This document shows positions 1 to 6,481 of a stretch of 9,991 nt of DNA, piece after piece. Source of the stretch: Dehalococcoidia bacterium (lineage in GTDB: Bacteria > Chloroflexota > Dehalococcoidia > UBA3495); contig PCAH01000115.1 of assembly GCA_002730485.1 (NCBI GenBank), positions 1-9,991 on the forward strand, read 5' to 3'. The position numbers and the translations under genes were made by a program. The stretch's first letter is position 1; each line of letters opens with the position of its first letter. A model generated the notes under the pieces. That model was not told where the DNA came from and searched no databases. It saw nothing but the letters and a program-made list of their open reading frames with translations.

Positions 1-6
1 CTTAAC

Positions 7-32
7 AATCAATATCAATCAATTATTTGATT
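7..32. promoter_or_regulatory. Possible operator: phased AATCAA/TTGATT half-sites upstream of the transporter operon
   Basis: The AT-rich leader carries CAATCAAT at 6-13 and again at 16-23, exactly 10 bp apart, followed by the inverted half-site TTGATT at 27-32. AATCAA (17-22) and TTGATT (27-32) form a perfect 6-bp inverted repeat around a 4-base centre. A related TTGATC lies at 65-70. Spacing by one helical turn suggests a regulator contacting one face of the DNA. A -10-like TATGAT lies at 46-51, but I see no convincing -35 box. AT-rich DNA produces such repeats by chance, so an operator is only a suggestion. Confidence 0.3.
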
Positions 33-98
33 TAAAAAGATCGATTATGATAGATATACGGATGTTGATCTAACCTATTCAAAGGAGGAAACAGGAAA

Positions 99-1703
99 AT
101 GAGTAAAGTTGATTACGAGATCCGCAAACTGCAAAAGCGGGTGACGAACGGCGGTATCGATCGCCGAGAATTTATCAAGGCTGCGACGGCCATGGGTTTT
201 GCCGCAACTGCGCCTGCCCTCTTCAGCCACGCAGCACACGCCACACCGAAAAAAGGCGGGGTCTACCGCATGGGTCTTGGCGGTGCCAATACCGGCGATA
301 TGCTCGACCCAGGCGACAACGGTGACACATTCATGATCAATATGAATATGGGAGGTTGCCGCAACGGACTGGTCGAGGTAACCGCCGATGGGCAGGTAAA
401 ACTAGAATTGGCGGAGAGCCTGGAACCATCCGCCGATGCCAAAACCTGGGTAGTCAAGCTGCGCAAGGGTATCGAATTCCACAGTGGCAAAACCTTCGAA
501 GCCGATGATGCGATCGCTTCAATCGAACATCACCGTGGCGAAGAAGCAACCTCGAAGGCGAAAAGTGTTGCCGAGTCCCTGGGCAGTATCAGAAAAGACG
601 GTCCCAACACGCTTATCTTCGACCTTGAAAGCGGCAACGCCGACTTCCCATACTTACTCAGCGACTATCACATCCTGATGGGATCGACTGACAAACACGG
701 ACATATCGACTGGGAGGCTGGCGATGGCACCGGATCTTACGTTGTAAAGAATTTCGAACCTGGCGTACGTGCACACATGGTTCGAAATCCCAATTACTTC
801 AAAGAAGGTTGCGCCAACTTCGACGAGGTCAAGATAACTGCGGTTGGTGATCCAGCAGCCCGGATGAATGGGATAGCAACTGGTCAGTTCGATTCGATCG
901 TTCGCTGCGACCTTAAGACCGCGCCGATGCTGGAGAAAAAGCCTGGCATCAGCGTGCTTCAGGTCTCAGGCACCAAACACTTCACCTATCCGATGGATGT
1001 CCGTCAGGCGCCGTTCAACGACAACAACGTACGGATGGCGCTCAAACACGCAATTGACAGAGAAGCCTTTGTCAACACTGTGCTGCGTGGCTACGGTTCG
1101 TTGGGTAATGATCACCCGATCAGTGCGAACCAGAACTACCATGCTGGTGATCTACCGCAGCGTCAGTATGATCCGGACAAAGCCAAGTGGTATCTCAAAC
1201 AGGCCGGGCACAGCAGCATCGACGTTGAGATCGCTGCCGCCGATGCGGCCTTCAACGGCGCCGTAGACGCAACCCAGCTCTATTCTGAAGCCGCCAAAGT
1301 TGCAGGAATCAACATCAAGGTCAACCGGGTCTCACCCGACGGCTACTGGAACAATGTGTGGATGAAAGTCCCATGGAGCGCCTGTTACTGGTCGGGCCGA
1401 CCCACCGCGGACTGGATGTTCACCATCGGCTACAAAGCTGGCGGTAACTGGACCGACAGTTACTGGAACCATCCCAAGTTCGAAGCACTGCTGGTGGCAG
1501 GGCGAGCCGAGCTTGACGAAGCCAAACGCAACGACATCTACGTCGAAATGCAGACTATCGTTGCTAATGAGGGCGGTGTAGTGGTGCCCTGCTTTGCTAA
1601 CAACGTCGATGCCGCATCCGATGCGCTGGGGCGGCCAGCTAAGCTTGCGGCCAACTGGGAGCTGGACGGTTCCCGCAGCATGGAGCGTTGGTGGTTCAAG
1701 TAA
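99..1703 (+). CDS. ABC transporter family 5 substrate-binding protein, Tat-exported (oligopeptide/dipeptide type)
   Basis: This is the periplasmic solute receptor (SBP_bac_5 family, 534 aa, normal length) of a peptide/nickel-type ABC importer. The N-terminus is a twin-arginine signal: DRREFIK at residues 21-27, a hydrophobic stretch at 28-42 and a likely cleavage after Ala48 (AHA|T). The 20 residues before the Arg pair are polar, as is common in Tat substrates. Family hallmarks include the VRMALKHAIDREAF block (311-324), GYGSLGNDHP (331-340) and YDPDKAKWYLKQAG (357-370). The C-terminal lobe is rich in aromatic residues (Trp426, Tyr430, Trp431, Trp439, Trp451, Trp456). The start is fixed by a strong Shine-Dalgarno AAGGAGG at 82-88, 10 bases before ATG. 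The two permease genes follow after a terminator. The ligand cannot be read from sequence; peptides, opines or amine compounds are possible. Confidence 0.93.
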   Translation: MSKVDYEIRKLQKRVTNGGIDRREFIKAATAMGFAATAPALFSHAAHATPKKGGVYRMGLGGANTGDMLDPGDNGDTFMINMNMGGCRNGLVEVTADGQVKLELAESLEPSADAKTWVVKLRKGIEFHSGKTFEADDAIASIEHHRGEEATSKAKSVAESLGSIRKDGPNTLIFDLESGNADFPYLLSDYHILMGSTDKHGHIDWEAGDGTGSYVVKNFEPGVRAHMVRNPNYFKEGCANFDEVKITAVGDPAARMNGIATGQFDSIVRCDLKTAPMLEKKPGISVLQVSGTKHFTYPMDVRQAPFNDNNVRMALKHAIDREAFVNTVLRGYGSLGNDHPISANQNYHAGDLPQRQYDPDKAKWYLKQAGHSSIDVEIAAADAAFNGAVDATQLYSEAAKVAGINIKVNRVSPDGYWNNVWMKVPWSACYWSGRPTADWMFTIGYKAGGNWTDSYWNHPKFEALLVAGRAELDEAKRNDIYVEMQTIVANEGGVVVPCFANNVDAASDALGRPAKLAANWELDGSRSMERWWFK

Positions 1704-1748
1704 GTCAACCACTGCTGCTGTGATAGGCAGTTACTGCTGAAGTAAGAT

Positions 1749-1781
1749 AGAAAAGGCCCGGACACTTTCCGGGCCTTTTCT
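1749..1781 (+). terminator. Rho-independent terminator/attenuator between binding protein and permease genes
   Basis: A perfect 13-bp stem (AGAAAAGGCCCGG at 1749-1761 pairing with CCGGGCCTTTTCT at 1769-1781) closes a 7-base ACACTTT loop, with the A-run and T-run built into the stem. It sits 45 bases after the binding-protein stop. Because the permeases downstream have no obvious promoter, I infer partial termination that gives excess binding protein over permease. The A/T symmetry means it could also act on the opposite strand. Confidence 0.85.
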
Positions 1782-1813
1782 TACCAGAGATAATTTACCT
1801 TTCCTCTTTTCGT

Positions 1814-2773
1814 ATGCAAATCTCACTGCTCCAACTAATCCTCAAACGTTTTGCGCTGGGGCTCGTGACATTATTGGCCATCTCTTTGCTGATTACGGTC
1901 GGCGTCGAGGCGCTGTCTGGCGATGTCTGTACGGCCATGATGGGGCAGATGGCCTCTGATGATAAGGTGGCTGCCTGTCATCGGGAACTGAATCTCGATC
2001 GGCCCGTACATGTGCGCTACCTCGAGTGGCTGGTCAACTTTGCGCAGGGCGACATGGGTCAAGCGCTCACCAACCGTTATGCGGTTGCCGACATCATCGG
2101 TAACCGCATCGGCAACACCTTCTTTCTTGCAGCGTCGGCAGCGCTGATCGCTGTCCCGCTCTCACTGATCCTCGGGGTGCTGGCCGCGCTGTACCGTGAC
2201 TCGTTGTTTGATCGCTCTATATCGATGATCACGCTGAGCGGCGTATCGGTACCCGACTTTTTTATCGCCTACATCCTGATGGCGATCTTTGCTGTTTCCT
2301 ACGGACTTTTCCCAGCGATCTCTAACATCGACGAAACCATGACGCTCGCCCAGCGGATCAACGCGTCAGCGCTTCCGGTATTGACTCTGACACTCGCAGT
2401 CAGCGCCCATATGATGCGTATGACCCGCGCATCCATTGTCAGTCTGATGGCAAGCCCCTACATCGAGATGGCCAAACTCAAAGGAATCCGTCCGGGACGG
2501 ATTATTGTTTTTCACGCCCTGCCCAATGCCTGGTCACCGATAATCCAGGTGATCATGCTGAACCTGGCGTGGCTCGTGGTGGGCGTCGTGATCGTCGAGT
2601 TCGTGTTTGTCTATCCGGGACTCGGGGCGCTGATGATCGACGCGGTGTTTCTGCGTGACATGCCTATCGTACGCGCCACAGCAATGATCTTCGCGACGGT
2701 GTACGTCATCCTCAATCTGCTGGCAGACATCCTGTCGCTGGTTTCCAACCCACGGCTGATGCACCCCAAGTAA
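1814..2773 (+). CDS. ABC transporter permease, DppB/OppB type
   Basis: This is the first inner-membrane channel subunit (319 aa) of the importer served by the binding protein upstream. It has an N-terminal membrane helix at about 10-33, a periplasmic region with RELNLDRPVHVRYLEWL (57-73), then about five further helices (about 102-126, 138-164, 185-200, 243-266 and 285-310). The ATPase-coupling EAA loop is visible at about 216-239 (YIEMAKLKGIRPGRIIVFHALPNA). The C-terminus reads SNPRL where the family usually has a D-P-R motif. The sequence before ATG (1790-1813) is pyrimidine-rich and has no Shine-Dalgarno, and there is no upstream in-frame start, so initiation may be weak. The substrate is that of the operon and is unknown. 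Confidence 0.92.
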   Translation: MQISLLQLILKRFALGLVTLLAISLLITVGVEALSGDVCTAMMGQMASDDKVAACHRELNLDRPVHVRYLEWLVNFAQGDMGQALTNRYAVADIIGNRIGNTFFLAASAALIAVPLSLILGVLAALYRDSLFDRSISMITLSGVSVPDFFIAYILMAIFAVSYGLFPAISNIDETMTLAQRINASALPVLTLTLAVSAHMMRMTRASIVSLMASPYIEMAKLKGIRPGRIIVFHALPNAWSPIIQVIMLNLAWLVVGVVIVEFVFVYPGLGALMIDAVFLRDMPIVRATAMIFATVYVILNLLADILSLVSNPRLMHPK

Positions 2774-2779
2774 GTGATC

Positions 2780-3610
2780 ATGAAAATCTGGCAACTCATC
2801 ATGAAGATGAACTGGGCAAGCCGACTAGGTTTGCTGGTTGTCAGCGGATTCGGATTCTGTGCGATCTTTGCACCTTGGCTCGCACCCTATGGCCAGAGCC
2901 AGGTCGTTGGTGATGTCTGGGAACCGCTGTTTGGTGAATTCTTTTTTGGCACTGACCAGATTGGCCGGGATATGCTGTCGATGCTGATCTATGGCGCCCG
3001 CAACATGATTGCGCTTGCATTGCTGACCACCGGATGCGCCTTTGGGTTGGGATCACTGCTGGGCTTTCTCGCGGCTACCATGGGTGGATGGGTCGACCAG
3101 GTACTAAGCCGCTTCGTCGATGTGGTGATCTCCATTCCGACCCTCATTTTCGCCCTCATCGTACTCTCTTCAACGGGTACGTCGATATTCGCTCTGGTCA
3201 CGGTCATTGCCATTATCTATGCCATGCCGGTCTACCGTATTGCCCGCGCCGTGGCCATGGACATCGAAGTCATGGACTACGTCGAAGCAGCGCGCCTCCG
3301 CGGAGAGGGGCTATGGTGGATCATGCGTAAAGAGATTTTGCCGAACGCTTTGACCCCGCTGGCCGCCGAATTTGGTCTGCGGTTTTGTTTTGTATTCCTC
3401 TTGATTAGCGGTCTGAGTTTTCTTGGCCTTGGATTGCAGCCGCCGCTTGCCGATTGGGGCGCCATGGTGAGGGACAATGGCGGTGGTATCGCCTGGGGCT
3501 TTATGCACCCGCTGGTACCGGCTACCTGTATCGCGCTGCTGACAATCGGGATCAACCTGATCGTCGATTCAGTGGTCCAAAAAGCGAGTGGTCTGCGAGA
3601 AGACCACTGA
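2780..3610 (+). CDS. ABC transporter permease, DppC/OppC type
   Basis: This is the second channel subunit (276 aa from this ATG), partner of the DppB-type permease ending at 2773. The family pattern is complete: N-terminal helix at about 15-33, the FGTDQIGRDMLSMLIYGAR block (56-74), membrane helices at about 77-100, 119-150, 200-219 and 245-264, and the EAA loop at 167-190 (YVEAARLRGEGLWWIMRKEILPNA). The usual SFLGLGLQPPLADWG motif lies at 213-227. A GTG at 2774, directly after the upstream TAA and in the same frame, would add two residues. Neither start has a clear Shine-Dalgarno, so translational coupling is likely. The final codons overlap the hairpin of the terminator of the convergent gene. 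No ATPase gene follows. Confidence 0.92.
   Translation: MKIWQLIMKMNWASRLGLLVVSGFGFCAIFAPWLAPYGQSQVVGDVWEPLFGEFFFGTDQIGRDMLSMLIYGARNMIALALLTTGCAFGLGSLLGFLAATMGGWVDQVLSRFVDVVISIPTLIFALIVLSSTGTSIFALVTVIAIIYAMPVYRIARAVAMDIEVMDYVEAARLRGEGLWWIMRKEILPNALTPLAAEFGLRFCFVFLLISGLSFLGLGLQPPLADWGAMVRDNGGGIAWGFMHPLVPATCIALLTIGINLIVDSVVQKASGLREDH
3578..3608 (-). terminator. Minus-strand intrinsic terminator of the dehydrogenase gene, embedded in the permease coding end
   Basis: Read on the minus strand, a perfect 8-bp stem (AGTGGTCT, loop TCTCGC, AGACCACT; + strand 3587-3594 and 3601-3608) is followed by CGCTTTTTGG, the T-run lying at 3582-3578. It begins 17 bases after the dehydrogenase stop and sits wholly inside the last codons of the DppC-type gene. 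On the + strand no T-run follows the hairpin, so it is oriented to stop transcription coming from the right. Confidence 0.65.
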
Positions 3611-3624
3611 CTCTCTTGAGGCAC

Positions 3625-4539
3625 CTAGTCGTCGGAGATGACCTCGGCGAATCCAGGGGCCCGCAATGATTCCCCGGTAGCGTCTTCCATCATCTTGACG
3701 ACATGCGGGGTCCACGCGCTCCCGCCATAACGCTCGCGTGAGGCCTTAAACATTTGTTCCACTAGCGTAGTCAACTGCAGTGGCACCTCAAGGTTTCGTC
3801 CAAGTTCCGTCACGAGACCTAGATCCTTAAGACCCAGATCGGTGGTGAATCCGGTATTCAGACTGCCGTTCAGGATGACGGGCGCCCAATCCTCAAACTC
3901 CCGGCTGCTGCCGGAACTGGCCGTAATTGCCTCGTAGCACCTGGCCAGATCCAGTCCGCCGCGCTTGGCCAGCATCAGCGCCTCACCCATCGCCACCAGA
4001 TCGACCAGGCACAGAAGATTGGTGATGACCTTGATCAAAGAGGCATTGCCAAGCTTACCCATATAGACAATCTGGCCGCTCAGAGTCTCCAACAGAGACG
4101 CATGACGCTTGAATAATGCCTCATCACCCCCGACAAGCAGTGTCATTTCGCCTCGTGCGGCCCGGTGCACACCGCCGGTAGCAGGGCATTCCAAAACCCC
4201 GATACCTCGATCTGCGGCCAACTCTGCCAGGCGGATCATCTCATTGGCATCTGTGGTGCTCATCTCAATCCAGCAACTACCCTCATGCATGGCATCCAGC
4301 GCGCCATTATTACTGGTCATCACCTTCGCTGATGCCTCGGGTGAAGGCAAACAGGTAATGAGCACGTCGACCTCTCTAGCCGCTTGTGCGACAGAAACAG
4401 CGCTCGTCGCGCCGTGGGCAACGAGTTGTTCTACCGCCGCATCATCAAGATCGAATACCTTTAAGGCGTGACCTGCATCCATAACCTGGCGCGCCATTCT
4501 TGCGCCGAGCATGCCAAGACCAATGAATCCACACTGCAT
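3625..4539 (-). CDS. NAD(P)-dependent oxidoreductase, 3-hydroxyisobutyrate dehydrogenase family
   Basis: This is a cytoplasmic beta-hydroxyacid dehydrogenase (304 aa), oxidising a 3-hydroxy acid to the semialdehyde or the reverse. The Rossmann dinucleotide motif is at the very N-terminus (FIGLGMLG, residues 5-12). The substrate-binding motif is ECPATGG (117-123), where most relatives have D-A-P-V-S-G-G, so Ser is replaced by Thr. The catalytic Lys170 lies in SLIKVITN, and the all-helical C-terminal domain (about 165-290) is complete. ATG at 4539 is chosen because GGGAG precedes it by 7 bases and the Rossmann fold starts there. An ATG at 4578 would add 13 residues with no family match. The gene ends 14 bases from the convergent permease stop. 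Candidate substrates are 3-hydroxyisobutyrate, tartronate semialdehyde or a related compound; the exact one is not readable. Confidence 0.9.
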   Translation of the reverse strand: MQCGFIGLGMLGARMARQVMDAGHALKVFDLDDAAVEQLVAHGATSAVSVAQAAREVDVLITCLPSPEASAKVMTSNNGALDAMHEGSCWIEMSTTDANEMIRLAELAADRGIGVLECPATGGVHRAARGEMTLLVGGDEALFKRHASLLETLSGQIVYMGKLGNASLIKVITNLLCLVDLVAMGEALMLAKRGGLDLARCYEAITASSGSSREFEDWAPVILNGSLNTGFTTDLGLKDLGLVTELGRNLEVPLQLTTLVEQMFKASRERYGGSAWTPHVVKMMEDATGESLRAPGFAEVISDD

Positions 4540-4653
4540 GAGATGCTCCCATTGAAAGAAACTGAAAAGCGCTGACACACGCTATGAGACACCTTGAATG
4601 AGGAACAAGGGTTTATTACCCCTCACTTAGGGCACCCGACATCAAACCTTTCC

Positions 4654-5745
4654 TCAGACGTTAAACCGAAAGTGCATGATATCGCCATCGCTCAGCACAT
4701 ACTCTTTTCCCTCGAGACGCAGCCGGCCCGCCTCGCGGGCGCCCTGTTCACCTTGGTACTGAACAAAATCATCATACGCAATAGTCTCGGCCCGGATAAA
4801 GCCGCGCTCAAAATCGGTGTGAATCTCGCCTGCGGCCTGTGGGGCGGTTGCGCCACAGGGAGCCGTCCATGCACGGACTTCCTTGGGCCCCGCCGTGAAA
4901 AAGGTCTGCAGACCCAACAGGGCGTAACCCGCGCGGATCACACGGTCGAGTCCCGAACTTTCAAGCCCAAGATCCTCGAGAAAGCCGGCACGCTCATCCG
5001 CATCGATTTCCGAGATCTCCTGTTCGATCGCGGCACTGACTACAACGACCTGGGTCTGACGCTTGCGGGCATGGTCGATCAGTTGGGTCACCTGATCGTT
5101 GCCATTGAGATCCTGCTCAGACACATTGGCGACATAGAGCGCGGGTTTAGCCGATAACAGGCAAAGCGGTTTGAGCGCTGCCGACGCGTCCGGATCTTGG
5201 AGCAACTCCTGCAGTCCCTGCTCCTGGGAAAGCGCGTCGTAGGCCTGGCGCAGGTAATCCAGTTCTCGCAGGACTTTCTTGTCCCCGGTTTTGGCGGCCT
5301 TGGCTGTCCGATCGACAGCGCGCTCAGCGGTCTCAAGATCTGCCAGCGCGAGTTCCGTCTCGATGGTGGCAACGTCCACTAGCGGATCCACCTGACCCGA
5401 AACATGTGTGATGTCATCATCACGAAAGGCGCGGACCACATGGATGATCGCGTCTACCTCCCGGATGTGGGCAAGAAAACGGTTCCCAAGACCCTCGCCC
5501 TTGGAAGCGCCGGCCACGAGGCCCGCGATATCCACAAACTCAATGGCAGTGGGGATGACTTTTGCCGGATTAACGAGCTGTGCGATCGTCTCAAGACGTA
5601 TATCAGGGACCTCAACGATGCCAACGTTCGGATCGATGGTGCAGAACGGATAGTTCTCGGCCTGTGCCCCTGCGTGGGTTAACGCATTAAAGAGCGTTGA
5701 CTTACCGACGTTGGGCAGACCAACAATACCGCAGCGAAAGCCCAC
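4654..5745 (-). CDS. ychF: Ribosome-binding ATPase YchF (OBG-like)
   Basis: This is a universally conserved P-loop ATPase of the Obg superfamily that binds ribosomes and is linked to translation and oxidative-stress control. At 363 aa it matches the length of E. coli YchF. Visible are the P-loop GLPNVGKS (9-16), the switch-I segment NYPFCTIDPN (31-40), the G3 motif DIAGLV (72-77) followed by SKGEGLGN (81-88), and NVSE (207-210) in place of the NKxD of true GTPases, which fits ATP preference. A coiled helical arm lies at about 125-185. The C-terminal TGS domain (about 275-363) ends with DGDIMHFRFNV. The start is GTG at 5745, directly after the TGA of the pth-like ORF, with AGGA about 9 bases upstream, so it is translationally coupled to that gene. 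The pth-ychF pairing is normal in gammaproteobacteria. Confidence 0.97.
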   Translation of the reverse strand: MGFRCGIVGLPNVGKSTLFNALTHAGAQAENYPFCTIDPNVGIVEVPDIRLETIAQLVNPAKVIPTAIEFVDIAGLVAGASKGEGLGNRFLAHIREVDAIIHVVRAFRDDDITHVSGQVDPLVDVATIETELALADLETAERAVDRTAKAAKTGDKKVLRELDYLRQAYDALSQEQGLQELLQDPDASAALKPLCLLSAKPALYVANVSEQDLNGNDQVTQLIDHARKRQTQVVVVSAAIEQEISEIDADERAGFLEDLGLESSGLDRVIRAGYALLGLQTFFTAGPKEVRAWTAPCGATAPQAAGEIHTDFERGFIRAETIAYDDFVQYQGEQGAREAGRLRLEGKEYVLSDGDIMHFRFNV

Positions 5746-6471
5746 TCAGGGTTGTCCTTTTTGTTGCGTGTGCAGCGTCTTCATCACAGGCTCGAGCTCA
5801 CCATTTATCAACGAATCAATCTGTCCTAGCGCACGGTCGACAGCATCGAGCATAGCCGCCTTGTGCTCGGGTGAAGGCTTGCGCAGCACCCAGTCACTTA
5901 CGTCATCACTGTTTCCCGGATGACCGATACCGATGCGCAGACGGATGAAATCACGGGAGCCGAGTTTCGAGAAGATATCGCGCAGGCCGTTATGTCCACC
6001 ATGGCCGCCGCCCTGCTTGACCTTGACCGTGCCGGGCGACAAATCGAGATCATCGTGCACCACCAGAACCGCTTCTGGCGCAATATCAAAATAGTCACAG
6101 ACCGCTGCGACCGAACCCCCGCACTCGTTCATGAAGGTGGCGGGTTTTAAGAAGCGGACTCGCTGTTGGCCCATACGCGTATCGGCAAGATCGCCAAAGA
6201 AACGTGTTTCAGGACGCCAGGGCAACGGGCGGCTACGCGCCAGAGCATCCAGGAACCAGAACCCGGCATTGTGACGGGTCGCTTCGTATTGGGCGCCCGC
6301 CGCGACCTGTGCCAACGCGTCAGCTTCAACGCGACTGTAGTCACCCTCCTTCATCTCTGCGGCGAGGATCTTTCTTCCTGTGGGATTTATCCGCTCTCCA
6401 ATGACGCAAAAGGGCTGATCAAATCCGATCCGTACTTCCTTTGTCGCTGAACTGACAACTGTTACCGTCAC
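5746..6471 (-). CDS. pth: In-frame chimera: methyl-THF methyltransferase N-terminus joined to peptidyl-tRNA hydrolase lacking its own N-terminus
   Basis: Residues about 62-241 are Pth, which frees tRNA from peptidyl-tRNA dropped by stalled ribosomes. Visible are YEATRHNAGFWFLD with catalytic His67, KPATFMN with Asn115, HDDLDL with Asp140 and GGGHGGHNGL with Asn161, matching His20, Asn68, Asp93 and Asn114 of the E. coli enzyme. Missing is the first beta-strand and the G-L-x-N-P-G segment that carries the first active-site Asn (Asn10). In its place are about 60 residues ending QVAAGAQ, which belong to the pterin-binding methyltransferase family (FCVIGERINPTGRK at 21-34). The frame is open throughout, 241 aa against about 190 for normal Pth. 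The GTG start at 6471 has GAGGA 7 bases upstream and belongs to the methyltransferase gene. Without Asn10 and the first strand I infer an inactive hydrolase, so this is a pseudogene or an assembly join rather than a working fusion. Confidence 0.85.
   Translation of the reverse strand: MTVTVVSSATKEVRIGFDQPFCVIGERINPTGRKILAAEMKEGDYSRVEADALAQVAAGAQYEATRHNAGFWFLDALARSRPLPWRPETRFFGDLADTRMGQQRVRFLKPATFMNECGGSVAAVCDYFDIAPEAVLVVHDDLDLSPGTVKVKQGGGHGGHNGLRDIFSKLGSRDFIRLRIGIGHPGNSDDVSDWVLRKPSPEHKAAMLDAVDRALGQIDSLINGELEPVMKTLHTQQKGQP
6289..6300 (-). other. Fusion junction with shared Gly-Ala-Gln codons
   Basis: The minus strand reads GCG GGC GCC CAA (Ala-Gly-Ala-Gln). Methyltransferases have A-A-G-A-(Q/H) here and Pth proteins have N-P-G-A-(E/Q)-Y, so GGCGCCCA could derive from either parent. 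The crossover therefore lies in about 8-9 bases of likely microhomology, which also explains why the frame is kept. The true parent sequences are not in the window. Confidence 0.7.
6298..6471 (-). pseudogene. 5' fragment of a methyltetrahydrofolate:corrinoid methyltransferase gene
   Basis: Fifty-eight codons from the GTG at 6471 encode IGFDQPFCVIGERINPTGRK and then SRVEADALAQVAA, the opening of the TIM-barrel pterin-binding domain of methyl-THF cobalamin methyltransferases (related to dihydropteroate synthase, AcsE and the MetH pterin domain). The intact enzyme is about 300-350 aa and would continue after AGA(Q) into an L-D-x-N-(S/A)-G strand. That continuation is absent and Pth sequence takes over. 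Its stop-start distance from metF (TGA at 6484-6482, GTG at 6471) and its GAGGA site show it is the natural next gene of the corrinoid operon, cut off at its 5' end. Identification rests on recognising the family motif, not on a search. Confidence 0.8.
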
Positions 6472-6481
6472 TTACGTGTCC

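Noticed and set aside
46..51. TATGAT as a -10 box for the transporter operon
   Set aside because: No acceptable -35 element at 16-18 bp; kept only as a remark because AT-rich DNA gives such matches by chance.
1332..1712. 126-codon minus-strand open frame
   Set aside because: It lies antisense to the well-supported binding-protein gene and has no family features.
4540..4578. Thirteen-residue N-terminal extension of the dehydrogenase
   Set aside because: The Rossmann motif begins right after the ATG at 4539, which has GGGAG at good spacing.
4600..4624. Hairpin GGGT-TTATT-ACCC after ychF as its terminator
   Set aside because: Only 4 bp in the core stem, the extension needs a 6-base bulge, and the minus-strand tail TTGTT is too poor a T-run.
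4594..5157. A 187-codon + strand open frame
   Set aside because: It is the shadow of ychF on the opposite strand, crossing the TGS domain.
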